DNA of 46,853 bases from Acidobacteriota bacterium (GTDB taxonomy: Bacteria; Acidobacteriota; Vicinamibacteria; Vicinamibacterales; UBA2999), in assembly GCA_016210845.1 (NCBI GenBank), contig JACQTK010000145.1, positions 1-46,853 on the forward strand. Reading direction: 5' to 3'. Below the pieces are notes generated by a model that did not search any database, had not been told where the DNA came from, and saw nothing but the letters and a program-made list of their open reading frames with translations. Positions 26,431 through 34,198 of the stretch are shown in pieces. Numbering within the stretch: position 1 is the first letter of the stretch; each line of letters opens with the position of its first letter. The position numbers and the translations under genes are program-made.

Positions 26431-29287
26431 CCAGCACCTCCCGGAGTTTCCGTGCGAGCGCCACCGGGGCAAACGGCTTCTGTAGAAAGGCGGTGCCCGC
26501 GGTCAGGACGCCGTGGTGCACGATCGCGTCGTCGGTGTACCCCGACATGTACACGACCTTGACGTCCGGTCGCGTGGCCATCACCTGCTCGGCCAGGTCG
26601 CGTCCGCTGCCGCCTGGCATCACGACGTCGGTCAGCAGCAGATGAATCGCGCCCGGATGCTCCGCGCTGACCCGGAGCCCTTCCTCCACATCGGCCGCCG
26701 AGAGCACCGTGTATCGATAACTCCGCAGGACTTTCTCGGCCAGTGTGCGCAGGCGGCTCTCGTCCTCGACGAGGAGCACGGTCTCCGTCCCGGACAGAGC
26801 CTGTGTGAGGGAGCGATTGGCGACGGTGATCGGTTCGGGTGGCGGCGAGACGGCCGGGAAGTAGATCCGGAACGTCGTCCCCATCCCGACTTCGCTGTAC
26901 ACGCTGATGTCGCCACCGCTTTGTTTGACAATGCCGTACACGGTGGCCAGGCCGAGTCCCGTGCCCCGTCCCCGCGGCTTGGTGGTGAAGAACGGTTCGA
27001 ACAGATGCCTCTTGACGTCCGGCGTCATCCCGGTGCCCGTATCGCTCAACGACAGGACGACGTAGCGGCCCGGAGGCACGCCCGGATGCGCAACCGCAGC
27101 ATCCTGATCCAGCATGGTTACAGCCGTTTCGATGGTGAGCGTACCGCCCTTGGGCATCGCGTCCCTCGCATTGATGGCGAGGTTCAGGACAACCTGCTCG
27201 AGCTGTCCCGGATCGGCCTGCACGTCTGCCGCACGCGACGTGAGATTGAACGTGATGGTGATGTTCTCTTCCAGCAGCCGCCGGAGCATCTCGTGGAGCC
27301 GTAGCACCAGCGCGTTGAGGTCGAGCACGCGCGGCGCCAGGATCTGTTTGCGACTGAAGGCCAGGAGCTGGCGGGTGAGCGACGCGGCGGTGTCGGCCGC
27401 GTGTCGGACTTCCTGGAGCTCGCGGCTGGCCTCGGGATCCGATTCCACCCGCTCGGCGAGCAGCTCGCAGTTGCCGGAGATCACCGTCAGGAGATTGTTG
27501 AAGTCGTGCGCCACCCCTCCGGCCAGGCGGCCTACCGCCTCGATCTTCTGCGACTGCCGGAGCTGCTCTTCGTTCTTCTCCAGTGCCTGCTCGGCGAGCT
27601 GTCGCTCGGCGATTTCGCGCTCGAGGTCCTGGTTGGTTCTAGAGAGCTCCGCCGCGCGCTCCGCGCCGAGCCGCTCGATGACGACGGCGTGGCCCGTGAC
27701 GACCAGGAGGAATGCCGTCAGGAGCCCAGCGAAGAGCATGCCGCCCGCCAATGCGACCCACGGGCGCCAGCTGCCCGCCGCGGACCGGTAGGTGGGCGCG
27801 GCCGTGAAGAAGATCGACCACTGCCGCCCTCCCACCATGACGTGTGCCACGTCGGCCAGCTCGCTCGACGAGGCGGTGCCCCGCGTCGGGATCTGCCACG
27901 GGGGCGGTCCGTTCGACCACACGCTTCGCGGTCCGCCGGACATGTCCTCGTCGGTGAGCGTGATGGCGATGTTCGGATTCACGTGATGCCCGAGCGCGGT
28001 TCGCATCACCTCGTCGATTCTGAACACCCCGGTGGCGTACCCGCGGATGAGCCCGCAGCGCTCGTCCGCGGACGCCGGCAGGTCGCCGGTGACGTACACC
28101 GGCGAGAAGACAAGGATGCCGTACTGATCGGTGGTGTCCTGGACCAGCCGGATCGGTTCGGTGGCGGAGGGCTGCCCTGTCGCGCAGGCGCGCCGCAGCG
28201 CCCGCCGGCGCAGCCGCTCGGAGGACACATCGAAGCCGCGCGCGGCGGCGTTGGATTCCACCGGCTCGATGTGCAGGACGACGACGTGGTCGTCGCGACG
28301 GGGCGCGGGCACGACAGTCCCGCCCCGGCTCCGCTCGACGATTCGAAAGTCGGGATAGATGCTCGTGCGGGCGCGTCGCTCGAATGCGGCCCGCTCCTCG
28401 TCGGGCACCCTTGGATTCCAGGAGAGCGCCTGGATGCCCGGATTGGCAGCCAGCGTTCTTCTCGCGAACGTCGAGAAGGTGTCCGCGCGCTCCGCGTGCG
28501 GCGTGGCGACGAACAGGTCGCCGAGTGACCGTACGATGCCGACGGTCGCGTCGAAGTTCGCCTGCACCGCATCGGCCGCCTGGGTGACGTCCGTGTCCCA
28601 CTCGGCTCGGATGCGGGCGTCCTCGAGCCGGCTCACCCAGACGAAGAGCGTCACCGTCGCGATGAGCGCGCACCCGAGCGGGAGCGCCACGGAGTCGCAG
28701 CGCCGCCGCCAGATCTCGCGTGGCTCCGCCAGCCAGACGAACAGGAGCGGGACCATGATGCTGACGCCGATCGAGTCGCCGATCCACCACGTCCACCAGC
28801 TGCGCAGCGCGTCATCGGGGCCGATCGCCCCCACCAGGGCCAACACGCCCGCGCCGATGCTGGCGCTGATCAGGCAACTCGCTGGACCGCCGAGCGCAAA
28901 GAACGTGGCCACGTCGCGGGCCCGGACGAGCTCGAACGGCCGCCCCACATACCGCTCGACGAGGCTCGCACCGACGAGCGCCTGGACGGTTGCGCCGCCG
29001 GCGATCGCCAACGCGACGAGCGGCGGGACCAGGAGTGGTGCGCCGCCGGGGGGACCGAAGGACATCGCGACATCGAGGTTTATGCAGAACGAGCCGAGAA
29101 CTATGCCTGGCCACAGCCGGGAGCCGCCGAGCAGCAGACCGGCGAGCGCAATGCCCGACGCAGGCCAGATGGCGGTGGCGTAGCCGGGGGGAATGGCCAG
29201 GAGGAGGCCGAGCCGGCCTGACACGTAGTAGGCCGCCGCCAGCAGGAGGAGCCGCACCAGAGTCCGGGCACGGGGCGTCAAGTGCAT
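26423..29287 (-). CDS. MASE1-CHASE hybrid histidine kinase
   Basis: The 954-residue membrane sensor starts with an eight-helix MASE1 domain (about 1-205). A periplasmic CHASE domain follows (about 240-470, containing NPGIQALSWNPRV and GFDVSSE), then another membrane helix and a coiled coil. The core has HisKA (GGVAHDFNNLLTVISG), HATPase (LNLAINARDAMP, DTGTGM, GTGLGLATVYGI) and a C-terminal receiver (LLLTDVVMPGGSG). It is cotranscribed with the TonB receptor, so it may sense a ligand related to that receptor or control it. A dyad just upstream (29309-29331) may be an operator. Confidence 0.92.
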   Translation of the reverse strand: MHLTPRARTLVRLLLLAAAYYVSGRLGLLLAIPPGYATAIWPASGIALAGLLLGGSRLWPGIVLGSFCINLDVAMSFGPPGGAPLLVPPLVALAIAGGATVQALVGASLVERYVGRPFELVRARDVATFFALGGPASCLISASIGAGVLALVGAIGPDDALRSWWTWWIGDSIGVSIMVPLLFVWLAEPREIWRRRCDSVALPLGCALIATVTLFVWVSRLEDARIRAEWDTDVTQAADAVQANFDATVGIVRSLGDLFVATPHAERADTFSTFARRTLAANPGIQALSWNPRVPDEERAAFERRARTSIYPDFRIVERSRGGTVVPAPRRDDHVVVLHIEPVESNAAARGFDVSSERLRRRALRRACATGQPSATEPIRLVQDTTDQYGILVFSPVYVTGDLPASADERCGLIRGYATGVFRIDEVMRTALGHHVNPNIAITLTDEDMSGGPRSVWSNGPPPWQIPTRGTASSSELADVAHVMVGGRQWSIFFTAAPTYRSAAGSWRPWVALAGGMLFAGLLTAFLLVVTGHAVVIERLGAERAAELSRTNQDLEREIAERQLAEQALEKNEEQLRQSQKIEAVGRLAGGVAHDFNNLLTVISGNCELLAERVESDPEASRELQEVRHAADTAASLTRQLLAFSRKQILAPRVLDLNALVLRLHEMLRRLLEENITITFNLTSRAADVQADPGQLEQVVLNLAINARDAMPKGGTLTIETAVTMLDQDAAVAHPGVPPGRYVVLSLSDTGTGMTPDVKRHLFEPFFTTKPRGRGTGLGLATVYGIVKQSGGDISVYSEVGMGTTFRIYFPAVSPPPEPITVANRSLTQALSGTETVLLVEDESRLRTLAEKVLRSYRYTVLSAADVEEGLRVSAEHPGAIHLLLTDVVMPGGSGRDLAEQVMATRPDVKVVYMSGYTDDAIVHHGVLTAGTAFLQKPFAPVALARKLREVLDA

Positions 29288-29308
29288 CGATGACCACCGA
29301 GCGGGCGC

Positions 29309-29331
29309 TTCCGCACACCGATTGTGCGGAA
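29309..29331. promoter_or_regulatory. Dyad upstream of the MASE1-CHASE kinase
   Basis: TTCCGCACA (29309-29317) and TGTGCGGAA (29323-29331) form a perfect 9-bp dyad with a 5-base centre, 22 bases upstream of the kinase start. This fits a dimeric activator site better than a terminator. The half-site sequence TGTGCGGAAACGG also occurs at 30208-30220. Confidence 0.45.
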
Positions 29332-29425
29332 ACGGCCTGAAACCATCGGATTGACCCGGGATTCCGCGCTTCCGAGGTCAGCGGTAGCAGCCGTCGTGCC
29401 ACGTCACGGCGGATGCGCTCCTGAA

Positions 29426-29482
29426 CCAGCCAAGGGCTCGCCCTTGATATCCCGTTGTTCGCAGAACCGAGCCCTTGGCTGG
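29426..29482. repeat. 15-bp inverted repeat downstream of the REC gene
   Basis: CCAGCCAAGGGCTCG (29426-29440) pairs perfectly with CGAGCCCTTGGCTGG (29468-29482) around a 27-base loop containing GATATCCCG and GCAGAAC. It abuts the stop codon of the regulator gene and may terminate its transcript. Sequence and plan resemble 3331-3378, so both belong to one dispersed family. Confidence 0.85.
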
Positions 29483-30109
29483 CTAGTGACAGGGTTGGAG
29501 CAGATCGAGCGCATCGAAGACGAGCGGATCGAACCTCGAGCCTCGCTCCGATCGGAGAATATCGAGCGCCTGATGGGCGGACACGGCGGTCCGCTTCCCG
29601 TCGGCGACCGGTCGACCGCTGTCGATCATGGCGAGCATTGCGGCCATGGTGCTCGACGCGTTGAGCTCGGCCTCGACCAGCGCCTCGTCGGTCCGCACGC
29701 GCTGCTGCTCCAGCTCCCCGCGCAGCGCAGCCTGCGCGCGTCGCGTCGTGTGCGCGTGAAAGGCGCGCCAGAGGGCCTTGGAGAGTCGGGCTGCTTCGAA
29801 GGGCTTCACGACGTAATCGACCACTCCCAGCTGGAGACTGCCGACCGCCACGTCGAAGTCCACGAAGCCGGTGGCCATGACGACAGCCGTATCGGGCGCC
29901 ACCTCCTGAAGCCGACCTGCCAGCCAGAGACCGTCTTTTCCAGGCAGGCGGAGATCGCAGAGCGCCACGGCTGGCGCGCCTTCCCGTGCCAGCACGTCCA
30001 ACGCCTCCTCGGCGCTGGACGCCTCCAGCACGTCCGCACCGTCTGCCGTCACGAAGCGATGCAGGAGCCGACGGACCGGCGCCTCGTCATCGACGATCAA
30101 CGCGCGCAT
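29483..30109 (-). CDS. Response regulator with truncated HD-GYP-like tail
   Basis: The 208-residue protein has a receiver (ALIVDDEAPVRRLL, ALCDLRLPGKDG, VVKPFEAARL) and a linker helix (LRGELEQQRVRTDEALVEAE). The end, HQALDILRSERGSRFDPLVFDAL, matches the extreme C-terminus of HD-GYP domains. The catalytic HD and GYP parts are missing between the two. It therefore looks like an internal deletion product that may keep only its receiver. The ATG at 30109 starts directly at the REC domain. It could act as a phosphate sink or simply be decaying. Confidence 0.7.
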   Translation of the reverse strand: MRALIVDDEAPVRRLLHRFVTADGADVLEASSAEEALDVLAREGAPAVALCDLRLPGKDGLWLAGRLQEVAPDTAVVMATGFVDFDVAVGSLQLGVVDYVVKPFEAARLSKALWRAFHAHTTRRAQAALRGELEQQRVRTDEALVEAELNASSTMAAMLAMIDSGRPVADGKRTAVSAHQALDILRSERGSRFDPLVFDALDLLQPCH

Positions 30110-30247
30110 GCCGACGGGGCCGGCAAGATGACAGCCAACTTGGGACGACCTGTAACGCACTGACGTGGCGCGCGCTGCGGCACGGACGTCCCGTCCGGAG
30201 TGTGCGCTGTGCGGAAACGGACCGGCGCCCTGGGGGAGCGGCCCGGG

Positions 30248-30373
30248 ATGGACGGTCCCGACGTCTGCGGGCGGGTGCGAGCCGTGCGCGGCGACCGGCC
30301 GACGCACATCGTCTTGCTCACGTCGCGCTCGGCGCGGTCGGACGTGGTGGCCGGCCTGGAAGCGGGTGCCGAC
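30248..30373 (+). pseudogene. Receiver-domain fragment
   Basis: About 42 codons (MDGPDVCGRVRAV, then THIVLLTSRSARSDVVAGLEAGAD) match the alpha3-beta4-alpha4 part of a REC domain of the type followed by KPF. The acceptor Asp region and the final third are absent, and the frame loses similarity exactly where a VapC fragment begins. It is a broken gene. Confidence 0.6.
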
Positions 30374-30402
30374 GTCCGGTTCACGCGCGGCATCTGTCCG
30401 GC

Positions 30403-30687
30403 GTGCTTGGGAAGAAGGTCCAGATCGGAAGGCTTCCGCTGCCCAAGGATCTGACAGGGTGGTTTGCGGACGCGCTCGCACCGAACGTTCAGATCCTGCC
30501 ACTCGAAGCCGCCGTTGTCACCGAGGCGATGCGCTTGCCGGAGTTCCCCACCCGTGATCCCGCCGACGAGCTCATCGTTGCCTCCGCACGTCTTCACAAC
30601 CTCATCCTCCTCACCACCGACACCAAGCTGAGGGGCTACCGCCACGCGCGCGTCCAGTACTTCAAGCCGCTCATGGATCGGCGGTAA
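30403..30687 (+). pseudogene. C-terminal part of a VapC-type PIN-domain toxin
   Basis: About 94 codons match the second half of VapC RNases: a GRLPLP segment, then LPLEAAVVTEAMRLP, TRDPADELIVASARLHNLILLTTDTKL and a short tail. The acidic residues of the second half of the active site (E in VVTEA, D in RDPADE) are present. The N-terminal LLDTH-type strand with the first Asp is missing, and no antitoxin gene is adjacent. GTG 30403 could start a short product, but it would lack the catalytic centre. Confidence 0.65.
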
Positions 30688-30794
30688 CCCGCACTCGGGC
30701 CCCCGCGCGCTTAATTCGCAGGAAGTGGCCCGGGCCACAGTCGCGGTTTGCGGTCCCGGGCGTTTTGCGGTCAGATAGTCAGATAGATCGACGC

Positions 30795-33278
30795 ATGCAG
30801 ACCCGGATCGAGGACACCACGCTTCTGAGGGCCCCGGCCACGGTCGTCGAGCGTGTCCAGGGCGGACTCGTGGCGGTCGACCCCGCCTCGCCGCACTGGA
30901 TTGCCACCGACGACCGCGGACTGGCGATCCTGCGGCGCCTCGACGGCCGCACGCCGCTCGGCGACGTGGTCCGCGGCTACGCCGCCGAGACGGGGCTCGA
31001 CGCGAGCCGCGCGTGGCTGCACGTGGAGACCTTCGCCCGCGACGCGCTGCGGCACGGGTTCGTCTCCACCGACGGGGCCGTGCCGCTGCCGTACCTTGGC
31101 CGTGCCACCTACCTCCGCACCGACCGGCTGCGGGAGCTGTGGATTCAGGTCAACGACTTCTGCAATCTCGCGTGCGAGCACTGCCTGGTGTCGTCGAGCC
31201 CGGAGGGCGGCCAGGGGCTCGGACATGACGTGGTGCGCGACGCGATCGACCAGGCCGTCACGCTCGGCGTGGAACGCGTCTTCCTGACCGGCGGGGAGCC
31301 GTTGGCCCGCCCCGATGCCATCGATCTCATCGACCACATCGTCTCGCGGCGCGAGCGCGAGCTCGTGATCATGACGAACGGCACGCTGTTGCGAGGCGAT
31401 CGCCTCCGTGCGCTGGCGGCGCTGCCGGCCGATCGCCTGCGCGTGCAGATCAGCCTCGACGGCGCGTCGGCCGAGGTGAACGATCCCATTCGCGGCCGCG
31501 GCAGCTTCTCACGCATCGTCGACGGCGTCCGTGCCGCGGTGGGCGCCGGTCTGCGCACCACCGTGACGATGGTGCTGCTGCGAGGGAACCTGCAGGATGC
31601 GCCCGCCGTGGTGGCGCTGGCGGCCGACCTCGGCGTCACCAACGTCCACCTGCTCTGGCCTCATCGTCGGGGCAGGCTGATCACGGGTCCTCATGCCAGC
31701 CTTCCCGACGCGCGCGAGATCCTGAGTGCCGTCAGGGCCGCGCGGCAGGTGGCGCGCGAGCGCGGCGTCGCCATCGACAACGTCGAGGAGCTGCGGCTCC
31801 GGTTCGACGGTCGCCACGGCGTCAAGAACGACCTGGCCAGCGCGGGCTGGACGAGCCTGTGCCTGCATGCCGACGGCGCGATTTATCCGTCGGCGTCGAT
31901 GACCGGTGTGGCCGAGCTGCGGTGCGGCAGCGTCCTCGAGCAGCCGCTCGAGCGCATCTGGAAGGAAAGCGCGGTGCTGCGGGAGCTGCGCGGCGCCACC
32001 GTGGAGCGGAAGGTCCACTGCCGCACGTGCCATCTGAAGTTCCTGTGCGGCGGCGGCGACGTCGAGCACGGCTATTGGGCGTCGGGCGGCCCCACGGGCC
32101 GCGGCAGTTTCGTCGCGCACGACCCGTACTGCGAGCTGTACAAGGGCCTGGCGGCCGACGCCTTCGCCGACCTCGTCGACCAGGGGCGCGCGACGGTGCA
32201 GCCGCGATCCGGATTCGACCGTCCGATCGTCCTTCGGGCGATGGGCGAGCGGACCCTTCACGACGAGGAGACGCTCGTCCGCACCACGCACTCGGCATGC
32301 GTGCTGTCGGAGGAAGTGGCGGACCGGTCGCGTGCCGCCGTGCGGGAGTTCTACGGTCATGCCGCGGAGCAACCGCAGGCCGAGCTGTGCTGTCCCGTGC
32401 GGCCGGATGCCGAAGACCTCGCGCACATCCCCCCGGAGGTCGTGGAACGGTTCTATGGGTGCGGCAGCCCCGTATCGGCTGCTGCACCCCAGGCGGGTGA
32501 AACGCTGGTCGACCTGGGATCCGGCGCGGGGATTGATTGCTTCATCGCGTCGCGCCGCGTCGGCCGCGACGGCCGTGTGTGCGGCGTCGACATGACCGAC
32601 CAGATGCTGGCGGTCGCGCGCGAGTGTCAGCCCACGGTGGCCGCGGCGCTCGGTTACGACAACGTCGAGTTCCGCCGTGGCCTGCTCGAGCGCGTTCCGC
32701 TGGACGATGGCGTGGCGGATATCGTGACGTCGAACTGTGTGATCAACCTCTCACCGGACAAGCCGGCGGTGTTCCGCGAGATCTGGCGCGTGCTGAAGGA
32801 CCACGGGCGTCTCGTCATCGCCGACATCGTGTCCGACACCGAGGTGCCGCCCGCGCTGCGCGCCGACGGCCAGCTCTGGGGCGAATGCATCAGCGGCGCG
32901 CTCTCGGAGGACGGGTTGTTCTCGGCTTTGGAGCGCGCGGGCTTCTATGGGGTGACGCTCCTGAAGAAGAGCGTCTGGCGGGAGGTACAGGGGACACGCT
33001 TCTACTCGGTGACCGTGCGCGGGTTCAAGTTCGAGAAGAAGGCGGGCTGCCGGTACGTGGGCCAGTGGGCCACGTACCTCGGACCGATGAAGGCAGCCGT
33101 CGACGAAGAGGGGCACTTCTTCCCGCGCGGTGTGCCCGTCGAGGTGTGCACCGACACGGCCGCCAAGCTGCGCGCGGCGCCGTACGCGGGAAATTTCGCA
33201 GTCGTCGACGGTCCCGACTCGGAGATGACCGTTACCGCAGGCGACGGCTGCTGCGGCCCTGGCGGCACGTGCTGCTGA
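30795..33278 (+). CDS. PqqD-like / radical SAM-SPASM / ArsM-like methyltransferase fusion
   Basis: The 827-residue enzyme has three modules. Residues 1-105 form a PqqD-like domain. Residues about 115-470 are a radical SAM enzyme with C123-x3-C127-x2-C130 and GGEPL, followed by a Cys-rich SPASM-like region (CRTCHLKFLCGGGD, DPYCELYK). Residues about 500-827 are a SAM methyltransferase of the ArsM type: CC at 532-533, LVDLGSGAGIDCF, SNCVINLSPDK (C648), WGECISGAL (C698) and a C-terminal CCGPGGTCC. C648 and C698 are 50 apart, the spacing I recall for the arsenic-binding cysteines of algal ArsM. A metalloid or peptide substrate is inferred. ATG 30795 was chosen; the frame is open from 30765 without a better start. 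Confidence 0.85.
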   Translation: MQTRIEDTTLLRAPATVVERVQGGLVAVDPASPHWIATDDRGLAILRRLDGRTPLGDVVRGYAAETGLDASRAWLHVETFARDALRHGFVSTDGAVPLPYLGRATYLRTDRLRELWIQVNDFCNLACEHCLVSSSPEGGQGLGHDVVRDAIDQAVTLGVERVFLTGGEPLARPDAIDLIDHIVSRRERELVIMTNGTLLRGDRLRALAALPADRLRVQISLDGASAEVNDPIRGRGSFSRIVDGVRAAVGAGLRTTVTMVLLRGNLQDAPAVVALAADLGVTNVHLLWPHRRGRLITGPHASLPDAREILSAVRAARQVARERGVAIDNVEELRLRFDGRHGVKNDLASAGWTSLCLHADGAIYPSASMTGVAELRCGSVLEQPLERIWKESAVLRELRGATVERKVHCRTCHLKFLCGGGDVEHGYWASGGPTGRGSFVAHDPYCELYKGLAADAFADLVDQGRATVQPRSGFDRPIVLRAMGERTLHDEETLVRTTHSACVLSEEVADRSRAAVREFYGHAAEQPQAELCCPVRPDAEDLAHIPPEVVERFYGCGSPVSAAAPQAGETLVDLGSGAGIDCFIASRRVGRDGRVCGVDMTDQMLAVARECQPTVAAALGYDNVEFRRGLLERVPLDDGVADIVTSNCVINLSPDKPAVFREIWRVLKDHGRLVIADIVSDTEVPPALRADGQLWGECISGALSEDGLFSALERAGFYGVTLLKKSVWREVQGTRFYSVTVRGFKFEKKAGCRYVGQWATYLGPMKAAVDEEGHFFPRGVPVEVCTDTAAKLRAAPYAGNFAVVDGPDSEMTVTAGDGCCGPGGTCC

Positions 33279-33392
33279 TACGCCATCTGTAAAGAACCCC
33301 TCCGCCGGTATACAATTGCGGCACAAAATATATCCACATCTGCCCGCGGGACGCTCCGGTCCGTGCGGCGCGGTCCCGCGAAAGGAGGGATC

Positions 33393-33893
33393 ATGCGGCA
33401 GCTCATACAGTACGCTCTTCCGGGAGTGATCGTCGGCGCATTCGTCTTCCTGAGCCCGGCTGCCGGCCAGGCGCAATCCACCAATCCACTTGTCGGAACC
33501 TGGGTCCTCAACGTCGACAAGTCCGCGTTCCAGCCGGCGAACTTCGCGCCAGACGCCAAGGACATGACGCTCGAGCTGGTGGGCGACAGGCTTCGGATGC
33601 ACACGCGGACCATCCGCGGCCAGGGCGCCGGCTCGGCTCGCGAGACCGAGCTCACCGTGGGGTTCGATGGTTCGGAGGTCGAGGTCCCGGCCACCGGTGT
33701 GAAGGTCTCGCTGAAGAAGATGAGCGACACCAGCTTCGAGCGGATGGCGAAGGGCGACGGCCCTCAGATGGAGACCTCGACGTGGACGCTTTCGGCCGAT
33801 CGAAAGATGCTGACCGTCACGACCGAGGGCGTCGACGCGTTCGGCGCGAAGTACACGAGCACGCAGGTGTTCGAGAGAGGGACCGCAGACTAA
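33393..33893 (+). CDS. Secreted hypothetical protein, lipocalin-like fold likely
   Basis: The 166-residue protein has a signal peptide cleaved near AAGQAQ. The mature part contains NPLVGTWVLNVDKSAF, a pattern frequent in small secreted acidobacterial proteins with a lipocalin or beta-barrel-like fold, then alternating strands ending STQVFERG. AAAGGAGGGA gives an excellent ribosome site. A TATACAAT at 33308-33315 is a possible minus-10 element, but no clear minus-35 was seen. Function unknown; its position after the radical SAM fusion may be coincidental. Confidence 0.8.
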   Translation: MRQLIQYALPGVIVGAFVFLSPAAGQAQSTNPLVGTWVLNVDKSAFQPANFAPDAKDMTLELVGDRLRMHTRTIRGQGAGSARETELTVGFDGSEVEVPATGVKVSLKKMSDTSFERMAKGDGPQMETSTWTLSADRKMLTVTTEGVDAFGAKYTSTQVFERGTAD

Positions 33894-34033
33894 TCCACCT
33901 CCAGCTCGACGCGCTCGTCGTAGAAGGCCAGCAGGTTCCTGATGCCCGCGGCTTCGGCGAGCGGCTCGGGGTAGTACCAGACGACATCGCGCACCAGACG
34001 CGCCGATGTGCGGACGGAGTAGTAGGACGCTCT
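33890..34033 (-). pseudogene. C-terminal fragment of a DUF427-family protein
   Basis: The 47 codons before the TAG at 33890 read ASYYSVRTSA, then DVVWYYPEPLAEAAGIRNLLAFYDERVELEVD split here by family motifs. WYYPEP and the AFYDERV ending are hallmarks of DUF427. The N-terminal two thirds are missing. Upstream the similarity stops near a palindrome-rich repeat block (34050-34195), which probably marks the breakpoint. It overlaps the end of the secreted protein gene by 4 bp. Confidence 0.6.
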
Positions 34034-34089
34034 GGGTGGCCTGAGCGACAGTCGAAGGCCAAGGGGCGGAGCCCCTCGGCTGGTTGGGA

Positions 34090-34195
34090 TTGGTGCCTGG
34101 TTCCTGGTCGGTGCCTGGTGCACCAGGCACCGACAAGCACAAGGCACGTCGCCCAACCAGGCACGAAGCACGAGGCACCAGGCACTGACGCGCCA
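34090..34195. repeat. GGCACCA-type heptamer repeat block with a 28-bp perfect palindrome
   Basis: The block is built of variants of TGCCTGG and CCAGGCA. At its centre, 34107-34120 and 34121-34134 form a perfect 28-bp palindrome with no spacer (GTCGGTGCCTGGTG and its complement). It is followed by AGGCACG and AGGCACC repeats up to the stop of the reductase gene. Confidence 0.85.
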
Positions 34196-34198
34196 TGG

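Noticed and set aside
30097-30738. Minus-strand protein opposite the VapC fragment
   Set aside because: No domain resemblance, and the plus strand shows clear PIN-domain residues.
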